Source: Shewanella marisflavi (GTDB taxonomy: Bacteria; Pseudomonadota; Gammaproteobacteria; Enterobacterales; Shewanellaceae). Taken from it: a stretch of DNA of 64,000 nucleotides. The stretch covers positions 186,001 to 250,000 of the forward strand of contig NZ_JAKIKX010000005.1 in assembly GCF_023283925.1 (NCBI RefSeq). Reading direction: 5' to 3'. Under the pieces are notes generated by a model. That model was not told the origin of the DNA, made no database searches, and saw nothing but the letters and a program-made list of their open reading frames with translations. A program made the translations under genes and the position numbers. Shown here in pieces: positions 1 to 8,718 of the stretch. Numbering within the stretch: position 1 is the stretch's first letter; each line of letters opens with the position of its first letter.

Positions 1-343
1 TGGACTGAGGTACACCGTCGATCATCACCAATGCCTTACGACCTCGCAAAGTCTGGCCAGCATTACTCGAGGTGCCAGTGCTGGGCGCCATGCCCGGTAC
101 ACGAAAGGCCAACATGTTTTGTAGCTCGGAGGTGATCTGCATGTCCTGCGCCAAGGTCTTGTTGTCGATCAAGGTGACAGAGGAGGGCACCTCTTCGATG
201 CTCTCGGCGCTGCGGCTACCGGTGACAATAATACGCTCTATGCCAGTATCATCGGCGATGACGCTAGGGCTTATCAGGCCAAGACAAAACAGACTGGTAT
301 AGAGAGCTAAAGGGGATTTTTTTAGGGTGAAGTGTGATGGCAT
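1..343 (-). CDS. TonB-dependent outer-membrane receptor, N-terminal part (runs off window start)
   Basis: Only the first 114 codons are present. Translation from the ATG at 343 gives a signal peptide ending near SVIA, a TonB-box-like stretch (IERIIVTGSR), then the start of a plug domain (EVPSSVTLIDNKTL, followed by LRGRKALVMIDGVPQS at the window edge). This layout is typical of TonB-dependent receptors that import ferric siderophores or other iron sources. An AGGA Shine-Dalgarno lies about 10 nt upstream of the ATG. A Fur-like palindrome sits about 50 bp upstream, so an iron-uptake role is inferred. The substrate cannot be told because the barrel lies outside the window. Confidence 0.85.
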   Translation of the reverse strand, partial: MPSHFTLKKSPLALYTSLFCLGLISPSVIADDTGIERIIVTGSRSAESIEEVPSSVTLIDNKTLAQDMQITSELQNMLAFRVPGMAPSTGTSSNAGQTLRGRKALVMIDGVPQS

Positions 344-392
344 CAAATTATCCTAAGTGTGTCCGAATAATGGGTAACAATTATTTGATGCG

Positions 393-411
393 AATGATAT
401 AGATTATCATT
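393..411 (-). promoter_or_regulatory. Fur-box-like palindrome upstream of the TonB receptor
   Basis: The core TGATATA-G-ATTATCA closely matches the Fur 7-1-7 consensus (TGATAAT-N-ATTATCA), with one or two deviations in the left arm. It lies in the AT-rich leader 50-70 bp upstream of the receptor start codon. This suggests iron repression of the receptor. The assignment rests on consensus match and context. Confidence 0.6.
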
Positions 412-602
412 TATATTTGCTTGGAATTTACATATGTTACATTTTAAAGAGGTTGGCAGTAACGTATTGAACGATGTATTTATTAGGGCGGTTGTTGCTA
501 CGGGGTCATTTAGGCTGGCTAATTAAGTTGTTTATTGCCTTTGAGTCGGGCTTTAGGCCCGCACACATCGACGGTATGCAGGCCTAATCGTGTATCAGAC
601 GT

Positions 603-1424
603 TTAATTAGCGCTAAAGCTTACCTCGTAGGCGGTAAACTTACGCAGGTTGATGACGCCGGTGTCGAAGATCAGATACTGACCCTTAATGCCCAACAAGG
701 TGCCACTCACATTCGGGTCTTTGTCGAAGTTGTGGGAGGCTATCTTGGTCGGAAACTCACTCACCGGGTAGTCGATAGCCACTATCTCCTCATCCAGTCG
801 CTCGATGGCATATTCGCCATGGGCCATCGCCAGGCTATGTATATGCTGCTCAATTTGCGGCAGCAACTCCTCGGCGTGTTGTTTTAGCGGCAAGGGCTCG
901 GCATTACCTTTCAACATGGCGCGCCAGTTGGTCTTGTCGGCAATCATTTTGGCTAGCTCTACTTCAATAAGGCCAGATAGCTGACGACTGGAGACTTTAA
1001 GAATAGGCAGGCCCTGAGTGGCGCCCTGATCTATCCAGCGGGTTGGTAACTGAGTATGACGAGTGATCCCGACCTTAAGTCCCGAGGTGTTGGAGAGGTA
1101 GACATAGTGAGGCACAAAACAGTTGGCCTCACCCCACTCGGGTTCGCGGCAGGTGCCTTCGGCAAAATGACAGGTTTCTGGCTTCATGATGCACATGTCG
1201 CAGCTTGCTAGCTTCTTCATGCAGACGAAGCAGTGGCCCTGGGAGTAACTCTTCTTGGTTTTCTTGCCGCAGTTGCAGCAAAAGATATTACCTGTGTGGG
1301 TTAAGTTTATCTTGCTGCCGATCAGAGGGTTAAGCTCAACTTCATTGTCGCCCAACAGCATATGGTAACTGGCCAGGCCCTGCTCATCGAGCCTGGTGCG
1401 CATTTTTTTCAAGGTTCCTTGCAT
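603..1424 (-). CDS. DUF2797 family zinc-ribbon-like protein
   Basis: A 273-residue cytoplasmic protein. The N-terminal half is rich in paired cysteines (FCCNCGKK near residue 48, CFVCMKK, CDMCIMKPETC and a further CREPEWGEANC), which look like metal-binding knuckles. A conserved block follows with YVYLSNTSGLKVGITRHTQ and RWIDQGATQ, characteristic of DUF2797 proteins and faintly reminiscent of GIY-YIG folds (paired YVYLS and KVGIT). Function is unknown. It is a stand-alone gene, divergent from the diguanylate cyclase at 1688. Family call is by recognition of the motif set. Confidence 0.8.
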   Translation of the reverse strand: MQGTLKKMRTRLDEQGLASYHMLLGDNEVELNPLIGSKINLTHTGNIFCCNCGKKTKKSYSQGHCFVCMKKLASCDMCIMKPETCHFAEGTCREPEWGEANCFVPHYVYLSNTSGLKVGITRHTQLPTRWIDQGATQGLPILKVSSRQLSGLIEVELAKMIADKTNWRAMLKGNAEPLPLKQHAEELLPQIEQHIHSLAMAHGEYAIERLDEEIVAIDYPVSEFPTKIASHNFDKDPNVSGTLLGIKGQYLIFDTGVINLRKFTAYEVSFSAN

Positions 1425-1687
1425 GACACTCTCAATTGCGTTGGAGCCATTCGCCGCAGCGCTGACTCTTCGTTAATTTGTGATGAGTGTAACAGTTAAA
1501 GGGGGCAAGATGAAAATGGCGTGGGCCAGCATCTAGGTGCTGCCATGGAGAATTTGAACATGTTGCTTTGGGTGGGTGAGGGGATGGGGGGGATTTCTTG
1601 CGTTTGCTGAATAGTGTTTGGTTATTTTTTTATGGAGTTATTCAGGTACACTAGGTTCTAGCAAGTCTTTCAAGATATAGGAGCCAT

Positions 1688-2650
1688 ATGATTAAGCCTG
1701 AACTGCCTGCCAATGAAAGAGAGAGGCTTCATGCCTTAAGAACACTGAAAATCCTCGATACCTCGCATGAAGAAAGGTTTGATCGCGTCACTCGAATGGC
1801 TAAGCGTATGTTTGGTGTAGAGATTTCACTGGTTAGCCTCGTTGATGAAGATAGGCAGTGGTTTAAATCTAAACAAGGTTTGGATGCATCTGAAACACCG
1901 CGCGATATATCGTTTTGCGGCCATGCCATTAATCAAGATGGTTTATTCATTATTCCTAATGCGATTGAAGACGTCCGGTTTGCTGATAACCCTCTAGTGA
2001 CCCAAGAGCCTAATATCCGTTTTTATGCGGGCTATCCACTGAAATTGAGACAAGGGATAAAGATAGGGACATTATGCTTAATCGACTCGAAGCCTAAGCA
2101 TTTGAATGAAGAAGATAAGCAGCTATTAAACGACTTGGGAGCCATGATTGAGCAAGAAATCAGATCAATTCAATTGGCAACACTTGACGAATTAACCTTA
2201 ATATCGAACCGAAGAGGATTTATAACACTGGCCGAGCATAGCCAACGGGTCTGCCGGCGAAAAAAAATACCAATGTCAGTGATTTTATTTGACCTTAATA
2301 AGTTTAAACCGATTAATGATAATTTCGGGCATCATGAAGGTGATTTTGCATTACAGCAATTTGCAGAAGTGATGCGCAGTGTGTTCCGTGAGAGTGATGT
2401 GATTGGCAGGCTGGGCGGGGATGAGTTTGTTGCCATGTTGACAGACGTCAGTGATGAAACAATTGCGATCATTCTGGATCGATTTAAAACAGAAATGGAC
2501 GCAATGAACAAGGCTATCAACAAACCTTATCTTATAGAATACAGTGCAGGTGTGGCGCATTTCTCATATGAGACAGAGCACTCGTTAGAAAAAATGATTG
2601 CGGCAGCTGATGCGGCGATGTACGAACAAAAGAAAGACGGTGAGCGTTAG
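1688..2650 (+). CDS. GAF-GGDEF diguanylate cyclase
   Basis: Makes cyclic di-GMP from two GTP. Residues about 25-150 form a GAF domain of the type found in sensor-only diguanylate cyclases (EERFDRVTRMAKRMFGV near residue 29, then SFCGHAI and FYAGYPL). Residues about 160-320 are a GGDEF domain with an intact active-site GGDEF near residue 243. Exactly five residues upstream is an RESD I-site, so product inhibition by c-di-GMP is expected. No membrane segment or signal peptide is visible, so it is cytosolic. AGGAG lies just ahead of the ATG. The ligand of the GAF domain is not evident. Confidence 0.92.
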   Translation: MIKPELPANERERLHALRTLKILDTSHEERFDRVTRMAKRMFGVEISLVSLVDEDRQWFKSKQGLDASETPRDISFCGHAINQDGLFIIPNAIEDVRFADNPLVTQEPNIRFYAGYPLKLRQGIKIGTLCLIDSKPKHLNEEDKQLLNDLGAMIEQEIRSIQLATLDELTLISNRRGFITLAEHSQRVCRRKKIPMSVILFDLNKFKPINDNFGHHEGDFALQQFAEVMRSVFRESDVIGRLGGDEFVAMLTDVSDETIAIILDRFKTEMDAMNKAINKPYLIEYSAGVAHFSYETEHSLEKMIAAADAAMYEQKKDGER

Positions 2651-2773
2651 CGCTTAAACGCCATATCGGTATTAGCGAAAAAATCAAATTGACACCAAAG
2701 CTGGCACGTGAACAATCGCATCTGGGGGCCTCATCATTCAGGTCTCCCAGTTGTGTGAACTAACTTGATATAT

Positions 2774-3811
2774 TCATGCATTGCCCAGCATAAATACTAC
2801 GCGGTTATTCAGTAGTTTTTCCTCCGCCGCCTCTCTTCCCAACCTAATAATTGACAGCACAGGCCGGTGCCGAATGGTGTTGGCCTGAAAGTGTTTTTGC
2901 CAGCCTAGATGCAAGGCAACGATACCAATGAGCCATAAGGTAATTTCTGCCAGCATAGCGATGAGCAGCAACACATCTAGCCGCTGCGGACAACGACTTT
3001 TGTTGTGCCTCAGCCCCATGCCGTATTGTGGGCTCTTCAAGTCTCGAAAGGTTTCTTCAATCTGCATTCGCTTAGCGTAGAGCTTTGTGACTTGGACTGA
3101 GTTGAAATGGTTAGGTGGTAAGTTGGTTGCCAATAGCCACTGCTCTTTGCTGCTTCTTCCGTAGCTTGCTTGGGCGGTATGGTTTCTTCCAGCCTTTGAG
3201 GAACGGCGGTCTTTACGGCCTTTTTCTTTCGCTTTGTACAGGTGTAAATGACAGGGCAATGGGCTTTTCCTGGCGAGGTTAACACAGCCGATGTATTTGG
3301 TTTTGTTTGTTGCTGTTGGATAAAGCGACTTATTGGAGTGCCATTGAGGTGTCCCAACATGCTGATAACTGACGTCACCACGAACACGCCCTAACCAAAA
3401 CCAGCCGTGACTTGCGACTTGAGCAAACCAAGTATTGCGATAGCCAGCATCGGTGACGATTAGCGGACAGCAGCCATTCGGAAGCACCTTTGCCAACTCA
3501 GTGAGAAAAACATTGTGGCTGCGAGGTGCGTTGTAATCTTTGAATTCAAAAGTACGCTCATAAAGGGTCACGCTGCGCCCTTGAACACTGATGGAGGCGC
3601 GCAATGTCATCAAACGGAGTTGCTCTCTCACATCGGCCCAATCGACAAGCACGATAGGCATTGGGTTAGCACCGCAAAGATGCATTGCATGCCATCGATA
3701 TATCGTCAATCGGTCGTTATTGATGTGGTGATTACCGAGCAAGCGGTCAATGCGTTTCATACTGTGTTTAGGCGCCACATTGCCAGAGATATTACGGCCT
3801 AGTTGGGTCAA
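2774..3811 (-). CDS. IS4-family transposase, N-terminus deleted (probably a decaying IS)
   Basis: A DDE transposase of the IS4 family. The first aspartate lies in VLVDWADV, the second in IVTDAGYRNTWF, and the third acidic residue in the YREK signature YAKRMQIEETFRDLKS (Y-2-R-3-E-6-K), so the catalytic core is intact. The N-terminus is not. The frame is closed by a stop just upstream and only a TTG at 3811 can start it. A short out-of-phase piece from the ATG at 3843 reads MRDITILHDSL then stops, which looks like the true family start joined to LTQLGRNISG by an internal deletion. Terminal inverted repeats were not identified with confidence. Sits in an AT-rich accessory patch. Confidence 0.8.
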   Translation of the reverse strand: MTQLGRNISGNVAPKHSMKRIDRLLGNHHINNDRLTIYRWHAMHLCGANPMPIVLVDWADVREQLRLMTLRASISVQGRSVTLYERTFEFKDYNAPRSHNVFLTELAKVLPNGCCPLIVTDAGYRNTWFAQVASHGWFWLGRVRGDVSYQHVGTPQWHSNKSLYPTATNKTKYIGCVNLARKSPLPCHLHLYKAKEKGRKDRRSSKAGRNHTAQASYGRSSKEQWLLATNLPPNHFNSVQVTKLYAKRMQIEETFRDLKSPQYGMGLRHNKSRCPQRLDVLLLIAMLAEITLWLIGIVALHLGWQKHFQANTIRHRPVLSIIRLGREAAEEKLLNNRVVFMLGNA

Positions 3812-3963
3812 AGAGAGTCATGTAGTATCGTAATGTCACGCATGGTGTTGTTCTAGTTTGTTTTTGGCGAAATTGATTAGATCAAACAGCAGCATGCGTA
3901 TCTACTGATTGATTGTAAAAGGAATTATCTGGGGATTTCCTAGATTGGGGCGTTATGTGCCTT

Positions 3964-4167
3964 CTATTGTGCTATTCGATCTATCGTTACAGTTACTTTA
4001 GGCGCAATTATTAAAACCATGATAGGAACTAAAATCATTGTTATTACAAAAGTCTGTTGCCATAGGGGTAATTGAAAATCTAGGGTTGTGAGTGTAAAAA
4101 TTAGTAATGTAACAATAGGATAAACACACGTCCAAGTTAAAATAATTCTAATTAATTTTTCTTTCAT
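3964..4167 (-). CDS. DUF2798-like small inner-membrane protein
   Basis: A 67-residue protein with two hydrophobic helices (about residues 8-30 and 38-58) and short polar ends, fitting the DUF2798 family of two-helix membrane proteins. Its ATG lies 2 nt after the marR stop, so it is the last gene of a three-gene operon (monooxygenase-like, marR, this). Function unknown; association with MarR-type regulators suggests a role in a chemical-stress response. The gene is AT-rich like its neighbours. Confidence 0.6.
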   Translation of the reverse strand: MKEKLIRIILTWTCVYPIVTLLIFTLTTLDFQLPLWQQTFVITMILVPIMVLIIAPKVTVTIDRIAQ

Positions 4168-4169
4168 AT

Positions 4170-4601
4170 TTATCCCATTAATTTATTTATTTCATTAAAA
4201 TATCCAGGAAGAACCTCGGATAAGCAGGTAACCCCTTTTTTTGTCAGTGTAATTTTCTTTGCTCTTTTATCGGTTTCATCATTACTCGAAGTCAATAAGC
4301 CATCCTCAATTAATCTTTTTAACGTCCTTGTCAATACTGGCCGTGATACGTCTAAACGTGATGCTATTTCATGTGCATAGAGGCTGGTTCTATCGGGCTC
4401 ACGATCAATAACTATTAGTATTAAAAACCTTAGTTGCGAAAGGTCATGAACAGAAAAATAGGTTTCTATATTCCTTACTAGAAGGCTTGCTTGTCGCATT
4501 ATGCTAAGAGCTTCAGTTATTGAGTTCTTCTCATCACTTGTTAAATCACTTGTGTATTTATCAAGCATTGCTTTGGTTGGAAGTTCTTTTAGGAAAAACA
4601 T
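4170..4601 (-). CDS. MarR-family transcriptional regulator
   Basis: A 143-residue winged-helix regulator. The DNA-binding segment spans about residues 65-115, with the recognition helix SRPVLTRTLKRLIEDGLLTS followed by the wing (DKRAKKITLTKKG). The N- and C-terminal helices form the dimer interface expected for MarR proteins. It is the middle gene of a tight operon (8 nt after the upstream gene, 2 nt before the next). It probably represses its own operon through the palindrome at 4924-4941. Ligand unknown. Low GC compared with flanking core genes suggests horizontal acquisition. Confidence 0.85.
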   Translation of the reverse strand: MFFLKELPTKAMLDKYTSDLTSDEKNSITEALSIMRQASLLVRNIETYFSVHDLSQLRFLILIVIDREPDRTSLYAHEIASRLDVSRPVLTRTLKRLIEDGLLTSSNDETDKRAKKITLTKKGVTCLSEVLPGYFNEINKLMG

Positions 4602-4609
4602 ATTTACCT

Positions 4610-4900
4610 TTAGGCTAGTTTGTTAAGTTTAGTTATTTCAGGGGGAGTTGCTAACCAGTCAATGTAAGCTTCAAAAACAGCTTTTGTATAATCCATTTCA
4701 TGGTGAAGTTTCAAAGCATTGTCATCAATCCATTCTTCGTATAAGCACAAACTACCAGTTCCATCTTCATGGAGTGTGAACTCTAAGCACCCAGATTCAT
4801 TTCGAGTCTGAGATATAATTTCTTTAATAGCTTCTTTTGATACTTCAAAGTATTTTGGTTTTGGTGTTATCTTGGCAAAAATAAACGTATGCTCATTCAT
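4610..4900 (-). CDS. Antibiotic biosynthesis monooxygenase (ABM) domain protein, putative quinol monooxygenase
   Basis: About 96 residues forming a single ABM/YgiN-like ferredoxin-fold domain (FIFAKITPKP, SKEAIKEIISQTRNESGCLE, LCLYEEWID). Family members oxidise quinols or polyketide-like substrates without cofactors, or act in quinone stress. The start at 4900 (MNEHTF) is chosen because an AAGGAAA ribosome site precedes it. A more upstream in-frame ATG at 4933 would overlap the operator palindrome. First gene of the operon with marR and a DUF2798 protein, a context that fits response to quinone-like or electrophilic compounds. Confidence 0.75.
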   Translation of the reverse strand: MNEHTFIFAKITPKPKYFEVSKEAIKEIISQTRNESGCLEFTLHEDGTGSLCLYEEWIDDNALKLHHEMDYTKAVFEAYIDWLATPPEITKLNKLA

Positions 4901-4923
4901 AAATATTTCCTTTACCTCAAATG

Positions 4924-4941
4924 TAGTTATCATGGTAACTA
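4924..4941 (-). promoter_or_regulatory. Probable MarR operator palindrome
   Basis: TAGTTA-TCATGG-TAACTA is an 18-bp inverted repeat with 16 of 18 positions symmetric. Its inner edge lies 23 nt upstream of the first codon of the operon that encodes a MarR regulator. Length and position fit a MarR autorepression site. The assignment is inferred from symmetry and context. Confidence 0.6.
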
Positions 4942-5567
4942 TATTTCAGATAAGGTCACTTTACAAGGCACATACAAGTGATTTAAATGGAAAATTAACA
5001 GTAGGCAATCGCTTCGCGATTATATCCAACCATTAACTTCCACTTCATGAGGCGTTATCCCATAGAAATTTTTATCCGAAACTGACAGGTTAGAGCTAAG
5101 GCTTTAACTCGAAAATGTCCAATTGAATTTTAGCGTCAGGCTATCCATTAACGTTTAATCGAAGAGACGATAGATACCAGTGTAAGCACGCTTTTGGCTC
5201 TCGGCGGCATGGACGCCGCCGTGAAGCCTCCAAGGACGGAATCTCGGCGTGCCAAAAGCGTGCTTGCACATAAGCCTGCCGCAGGCAATTCAAAACCATG
5301 ACGGTTAACGCTACCATTAGCGAAGTAAAAACCTATGCCGCTAAAGATTACAAGCTAAAAAGCCAATACCTTTATTCTAAGGTCTACTTACTTTTTCCAA
5401 AAGCGAGTTAGGTTGAGGGTGGTTATTTGACACTAAGTTGTCATTCGATTCGGGTAAGATGATGAAGTGTTTAACGCTGAGCTATCTGATGTAGTCTCGA
5501 TTTTGATTCGTTAGTGTCGGCCATGTGCAAAGTTTCATTGAGAGACTTGATTACTGTCGATACAGAT
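4942..5567. other. Intergenic accessory region (contains one palindromic repeat)
   Basis: No convincing gene is seen between the MarR operon and the TonB receptor terminator. The stretch is of mixed base composition and carries the nested palindrome at 5181-5270. A 37-codon open frame at 5298-5411 has no ribosome site and no recognisable product. The region adjoins an IS remnant and may be scar tissue of insertion events. Confidence 0.5.
5181..5270. repeat. Nested palindromic repeat element A
   Basis: Outer arms AAGCACGCTTTTGGC (5184-5198) and GCCAAAAGCGTGCTT (5251-5265) are perfect 15-bp inverted repeats. Inside lies a GC-rich hairpin CGGCGGC-ATGGAC-GCCGCCG (5202-5221), then a stretch CTCCAAGGACGGAATCTCGG. 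It is about 90 bp, has no coding capacity and no U-tract, so it is not a simple terminator. It resembles dispersed intergenic palindromes of Shewanella-type genomes; copy number cannot be judged here. Confidence 0.65.
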
Positions 5568-5594
5568 AAAAAAAGCCGCGGCGGGTGCCGCGGC
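5568..5594 (-). terminator. Rho-independent terminator of the TonB receptor gene
   Basis: On the minus strand an 8-bp stem GCCGCGGC with a 4-nt loop is followed by seven T residues. It lies about 120 bp past the receptor stop codon. Confidence 0.8.
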
Positions 5595-5717
5595 AAAGAC
5601 CTAATCCCTGTCAATGACCTAAAGGGTTTCCATATTCGTTTGCAGTTAGGGTGCCTACCTTATAAAGCTGGGTAGGTTCACCCAAGGCGCTAAATTGATA
5701 GCGCCTGTTTTTCTTGC

Positions 5718-8621
5718 TTAGAAGTTGTAACGTACGCCAACGGAGTAACGGGCAGCATTCTGCTGTGCAAGCAGCATTTGCTCCTCGTAGCGGCCGTAGA
5801 CGCGTTTTTCTTGCTCAAGTACGTTGATGCCTTCGGCAAAGATGGACAGGCCGTCGGTGATCTGATAGCTCACGCTGATGTCCAACTGACCATAGGCCTC
5901 AGTGAACTGAGGAGCAGGACCACCGGCTTCAGCCTGACCCATGCCTGACAGGAAGGTATCGCGCCAGTTGTAGGCCAGACGCGCCTGCACGCCATAGTTT
6001 TCATAAAATACAGACATGTTGGCAGAGTCAGACATTCCGGGCAGGGCAAACTGCTCGTCCACGCGCTCTACGTCATACTCGGTATCGCCATCGACTAAGG
6101 TGTAGTTAGCGGCAAAACCAAAGCCTGTATCCCAGAACCAATGTTGCCATGCAATCTCAAAGCCGTTGATGTTTAGATCTTCGACGTTGTTAGGCTTGCT
6201 GATGTTCCACTCGGCAACGGGATCATTTCCTGATTGAGGTACGCGACCGTCGGCATTGCCATAACCGTTGTCAATCAGCCATTGGAACACGGCTTCATCA
6301 CTTGGGGTTTCATTGTTGGCGATCAGCTCAGCACGGGCTTGCTCGGCAGCTGGACCTGAGTATGGGTCACGCAGGTGATCGTATTCTACGGTTTCAATGG
6401 TATTCATCAGGAAGTTTTCCACTTCCTTGTTGAAGTAACCCACAGATACGTAGCTGGCATCGTCGTAGTAGTATTCCAGCGACAAATCGATGTTATTCGA
6501 GCTGAAAGGCTTAAGCGACGTGTTACCGGCGAAACCAGTACGCGAACCGACTTTCGGGATGGGTGTCAGAGCGGTAGTGGCACGCATTGACGCTAAGGTT
6601 GGGCGTGTAATGGTACGGCTATAACTCAAACGTGCAACCAGGTTCTCAACCACTTCCAGGTTAATATCTAGGTTTGGTAAAAACTCTTTGTAGTCATGGG
6701 TTTCATGGCTGTAAGAGAAATCATCGGCATAAACGGTTTGCCACTCTGTGGGGTTTAGCCAAACCAGTTGCTGAGCTTCTTGTTGCATGGAGCTGGCAGT
6801 AACGTTTGTTTGTTCATAGCGTAAACCGGCAACGATACTCAGAGGCATATCGTTAAATTCGCTGTCGATGTTTACCTGGATGTAGGCAGCTGTAGTGTCT
6901 TCCTCGATCAGGTGATCGTCCTGCCAAGGTGCTGAGACATACTCTACGTCATAGAGAGCCTCGGCTTTTTCCATAGCGGCTTGCTGATCGTAGCTGTAGT
7001 AGTAGGGGATCAACATGTCGCTACCACCACCTGAGAAGTCAGACAAGAAGTCTGAGCCCAGTCCCACATAGCTTACATCGTCTTCCCACAGTCCCATGTT
7101 GCCGTACCAGCCTGCGCTGATCGGGCCTGTGTAAGAGCCCTGTGCACGGGTTTCCATAGAGGTGAAAGAGACACCAAAGTCGATAGATGACAGGGCGTCG
7201 TTGTTATCATTTACCCATTGTCCGTCGAACTGGTACTGGTTAACGTCGGTTTCGTTACGACCGGCACGAACCCCGGCAAATAGCGAGGCATAATGCTCAG
7301 GCAGCAGGTGTGGTTCGCCGTTAGGGTTGAGCGTACCATAGTTGGCACCAAGCAGCGGGATCTCTGTGCTGGTGGCATCATAGGTCTTGTCGGCGATGTT
7401 GAGCGCGCCTAGGATAAAGAACTTGTTATCGGCATAGTCACCCAGTGTACCTTCGGCGGTGGCGTTAGAATCATGGGCATCGAAGCTTAGCGCAAGGTTA
7501 TCTGTCGCCTGCCATTTAATGTTAAAGCCAAGCGAATTATTGATATTGTCTGAAGCGTTTTGCTGCATGGTACTTGAGTAGTCGCCGCCCACTTCGGTCA
7601 CATAATCAAAGGTGCCGTTTTCATTGATATGAGCTTCGGTGGCGTTGCCTGGACCTGAGAACCATAGACCCCAAGTGTCAGTATTGGAGACATCAGACAG
7701 CTTGGAGTAGGTATAATCCAGCGTCATTTCGATGTCATCGTTAGGGGCATATTGGAATACCAGCTGAGCGTTGGTACGTTCACGCTCGGTATCCTGGCTG
7801 GCAAAACCTATGTTACGGGCGTAGAAGGTATTGCCGTAAGGGTTTTTGTTCTCGTTTACTACGACGGCGTTAGGGTTTAACTCGCCATCTATGTTCTGGC
7901 GCCATCCGTCAATCGTGGCTTTCTTGGTGTTGCTGTCGCGCTTCTGGTAAGAGGCTGATAAACCCAGACCGAAAGAGTCATCCAAGAAGGTGTTGCTGAA
8001 AATACCTGAGATCTCAGGCGTCACAGAGCTGCCATCTTCTACGCTAGTGTCATGATGGGCCTTCACGCCAATGTTGGCCACAAGATCACGGGTGTCGAAA
8101 GGGCGGGCAGTACGGATGTTAATGGTTGAACCTATGCCACCAGAGCTGACATCGGCCTTACCGGTTTTGTAAATTTCTACACCGCTGACCGCATCAGAGG
8201 CGAGGTTAGCAAATTCGAACGAACGGGTCGATTCGCCTGCTACCTGAGCCGTGGGCATAGTACGATTATTCAGTAGTACCAGGTTAAAGTCGGGGCCAAA
8301 GCCACGTACTGTCACCTTGCTGCCTTCACCGTTGACACGGTCGATAGACACACCAGTGATTCGTTGTAGCGATTCGGCTAGGTTGGTGTCGGGGAATTTA
8401 CCGATATCTTCGGCAGAAATGGCATCCACTACACCGGCGGATTGGCGTTTGAGTTCCATGGCTTTAGCCTGCGAACCTCGTACACCTGTAACTTGGATAA
8501 CTTCGATATCACCGTTCACCACAGGGGCTTCTTCGGCAATGGCGGGTAGGGCAGACAGAAAGCCCAGTACCAGAGATACACTGGTAGCTAGCTTTGATTT
8601 TTTGAATTGTAATTGTTGCAT
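5718..8621 (-). CDS. TonB-dependent receptor for beta-glucosides (LacI-regulated)
   Basis: A 967-residue outer-membrane receptor. Residues 1-30 form a signal peptide ending ALPAIA; a TonB-box-like IEVIQVTGVRGS follows, then a plug domain (SAEDIGKFPDTNLAESLQRI, VTVRGFGPDFNLVLLNNR) and a long beta-barrel ending in an aromatic residue (VGVRYNF). The size matches the large carbohydrate-type TonB receptors of Shewanella and Xanthomonas. The start at 8621 is chosen over an in-frame ATG at 8696 because GAGAGGAA precedes it and the signal peptide begins there. LacI operators sit upstream (8719, 8895) and the neighbouring genes are glucosidases, so import of cellobiose-like oligosaccharides is inferred. 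Confidence 0.88.
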   Translation of the reverse strand: MQQLQFKKSKLATSVSLVLGFLSALPAIAEEAPVVNGDIEVIQVTGVRGSQAKAMELKRQSAGVVDAISAEDIGKFPDTNLAESLQRITGVSIDRVNGEGSKVTVRGFGPDFNLVLLNNRTMPTAQVAGESTRSFEFANLASDAVSGVEIYKTGKADVSSGGIGSTINIRTARPFDTRDLVANIGVKAHHDTSVEDGSSVTPEISGIFSNTFLDDSFGLGLSASYQKRDSNTKKATIDGWRQNIDGELNPNAVVVNENKNPYGNTFYARNIGFASQDTERERTNAQLVFQYAPNDDIEMTLDYTYSKLSDVSNTDTWGLWFSGPGNATEAHINENGTFDYVTEVGGDYSSTMQQNASDNINNSLGFNIKWQATDNLALSFDAHDSNATAEGTLGDYADNKFFILGALNIADKTYDATSTEIPLLGANYGTLNPNGEPHLLPEHYASLFAGVRAGRNETDVNQYQFDGQWVNDNNDALSSIDFGVSFTSMETRAQGSYTGPISAGWYGNMGLWEDDVSYVGLGSDFLSDFSGGGSDMLIPYYYSYDQQAAMEKAEALYDVEYVSAPWQDDHLIEEDTTAAYIQVNIDSEFNDMPLSIVAGLRYEQTNVTASSMQQEAQQLVWLNPTEWQTVYADDFSYSHETHDYKEFLPNLDINLEVVENLVARLSYSRTITRPTLASMRATTALTPIPKVGSRTGFAGNTSLKPFSSNNIDLSLEYYYDDASYVSVGYFNKEVENFLMNTIETVEYDHLRDPYSGPAAEQARAELIANNETPSDEAVFQWLIDNGYGNADGRVPQSGNDPVAEWNISKPNNVEDLNINGFEIAWQHWFWDTGFGFAANYTLVDGDTEYDVERVDEQFALPGMSDSANMSVFYENYGVQARLAYNWRDTFLSGMGQAEAGGPAPQFTEAYGQLDISVSYQITDGLSIFAEGINVLEQEKRVYGRYEEQMLLAQQNAARYSVGVRYNF

Positions 8622-8718
8622 CAGGTTCCTCTCCCAGAGACCCTTGGCTGCGGTGCAGCTCGGGACGCTATTGTTGTAAAGCTTACAGGTTTGCATACAA
8701 CTTCGCCTGCGAGTATAA

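Noticed and set aside
2690..3960. Terminal inverted repeats of the IS4 element
   Set aside because: ATCTGGGG occurs near both ends but in the same orientation; no clean inverted pair or target duplication could be fixed by eye.
5298..5411. 37-codon open frame (MTVNATISEV...)
   Set aside because: Too short, no ribosome site, no homology recognised; lies in scar-like accessory DNA.
5686..5705. Second hairpin after the TonB receptor stop codon
   Set aside because: GGCGCTA/TAGCGCC carries its T-run on the plus strand, the wrong direction for the receptor transcript; no plus-strand gene ends there.
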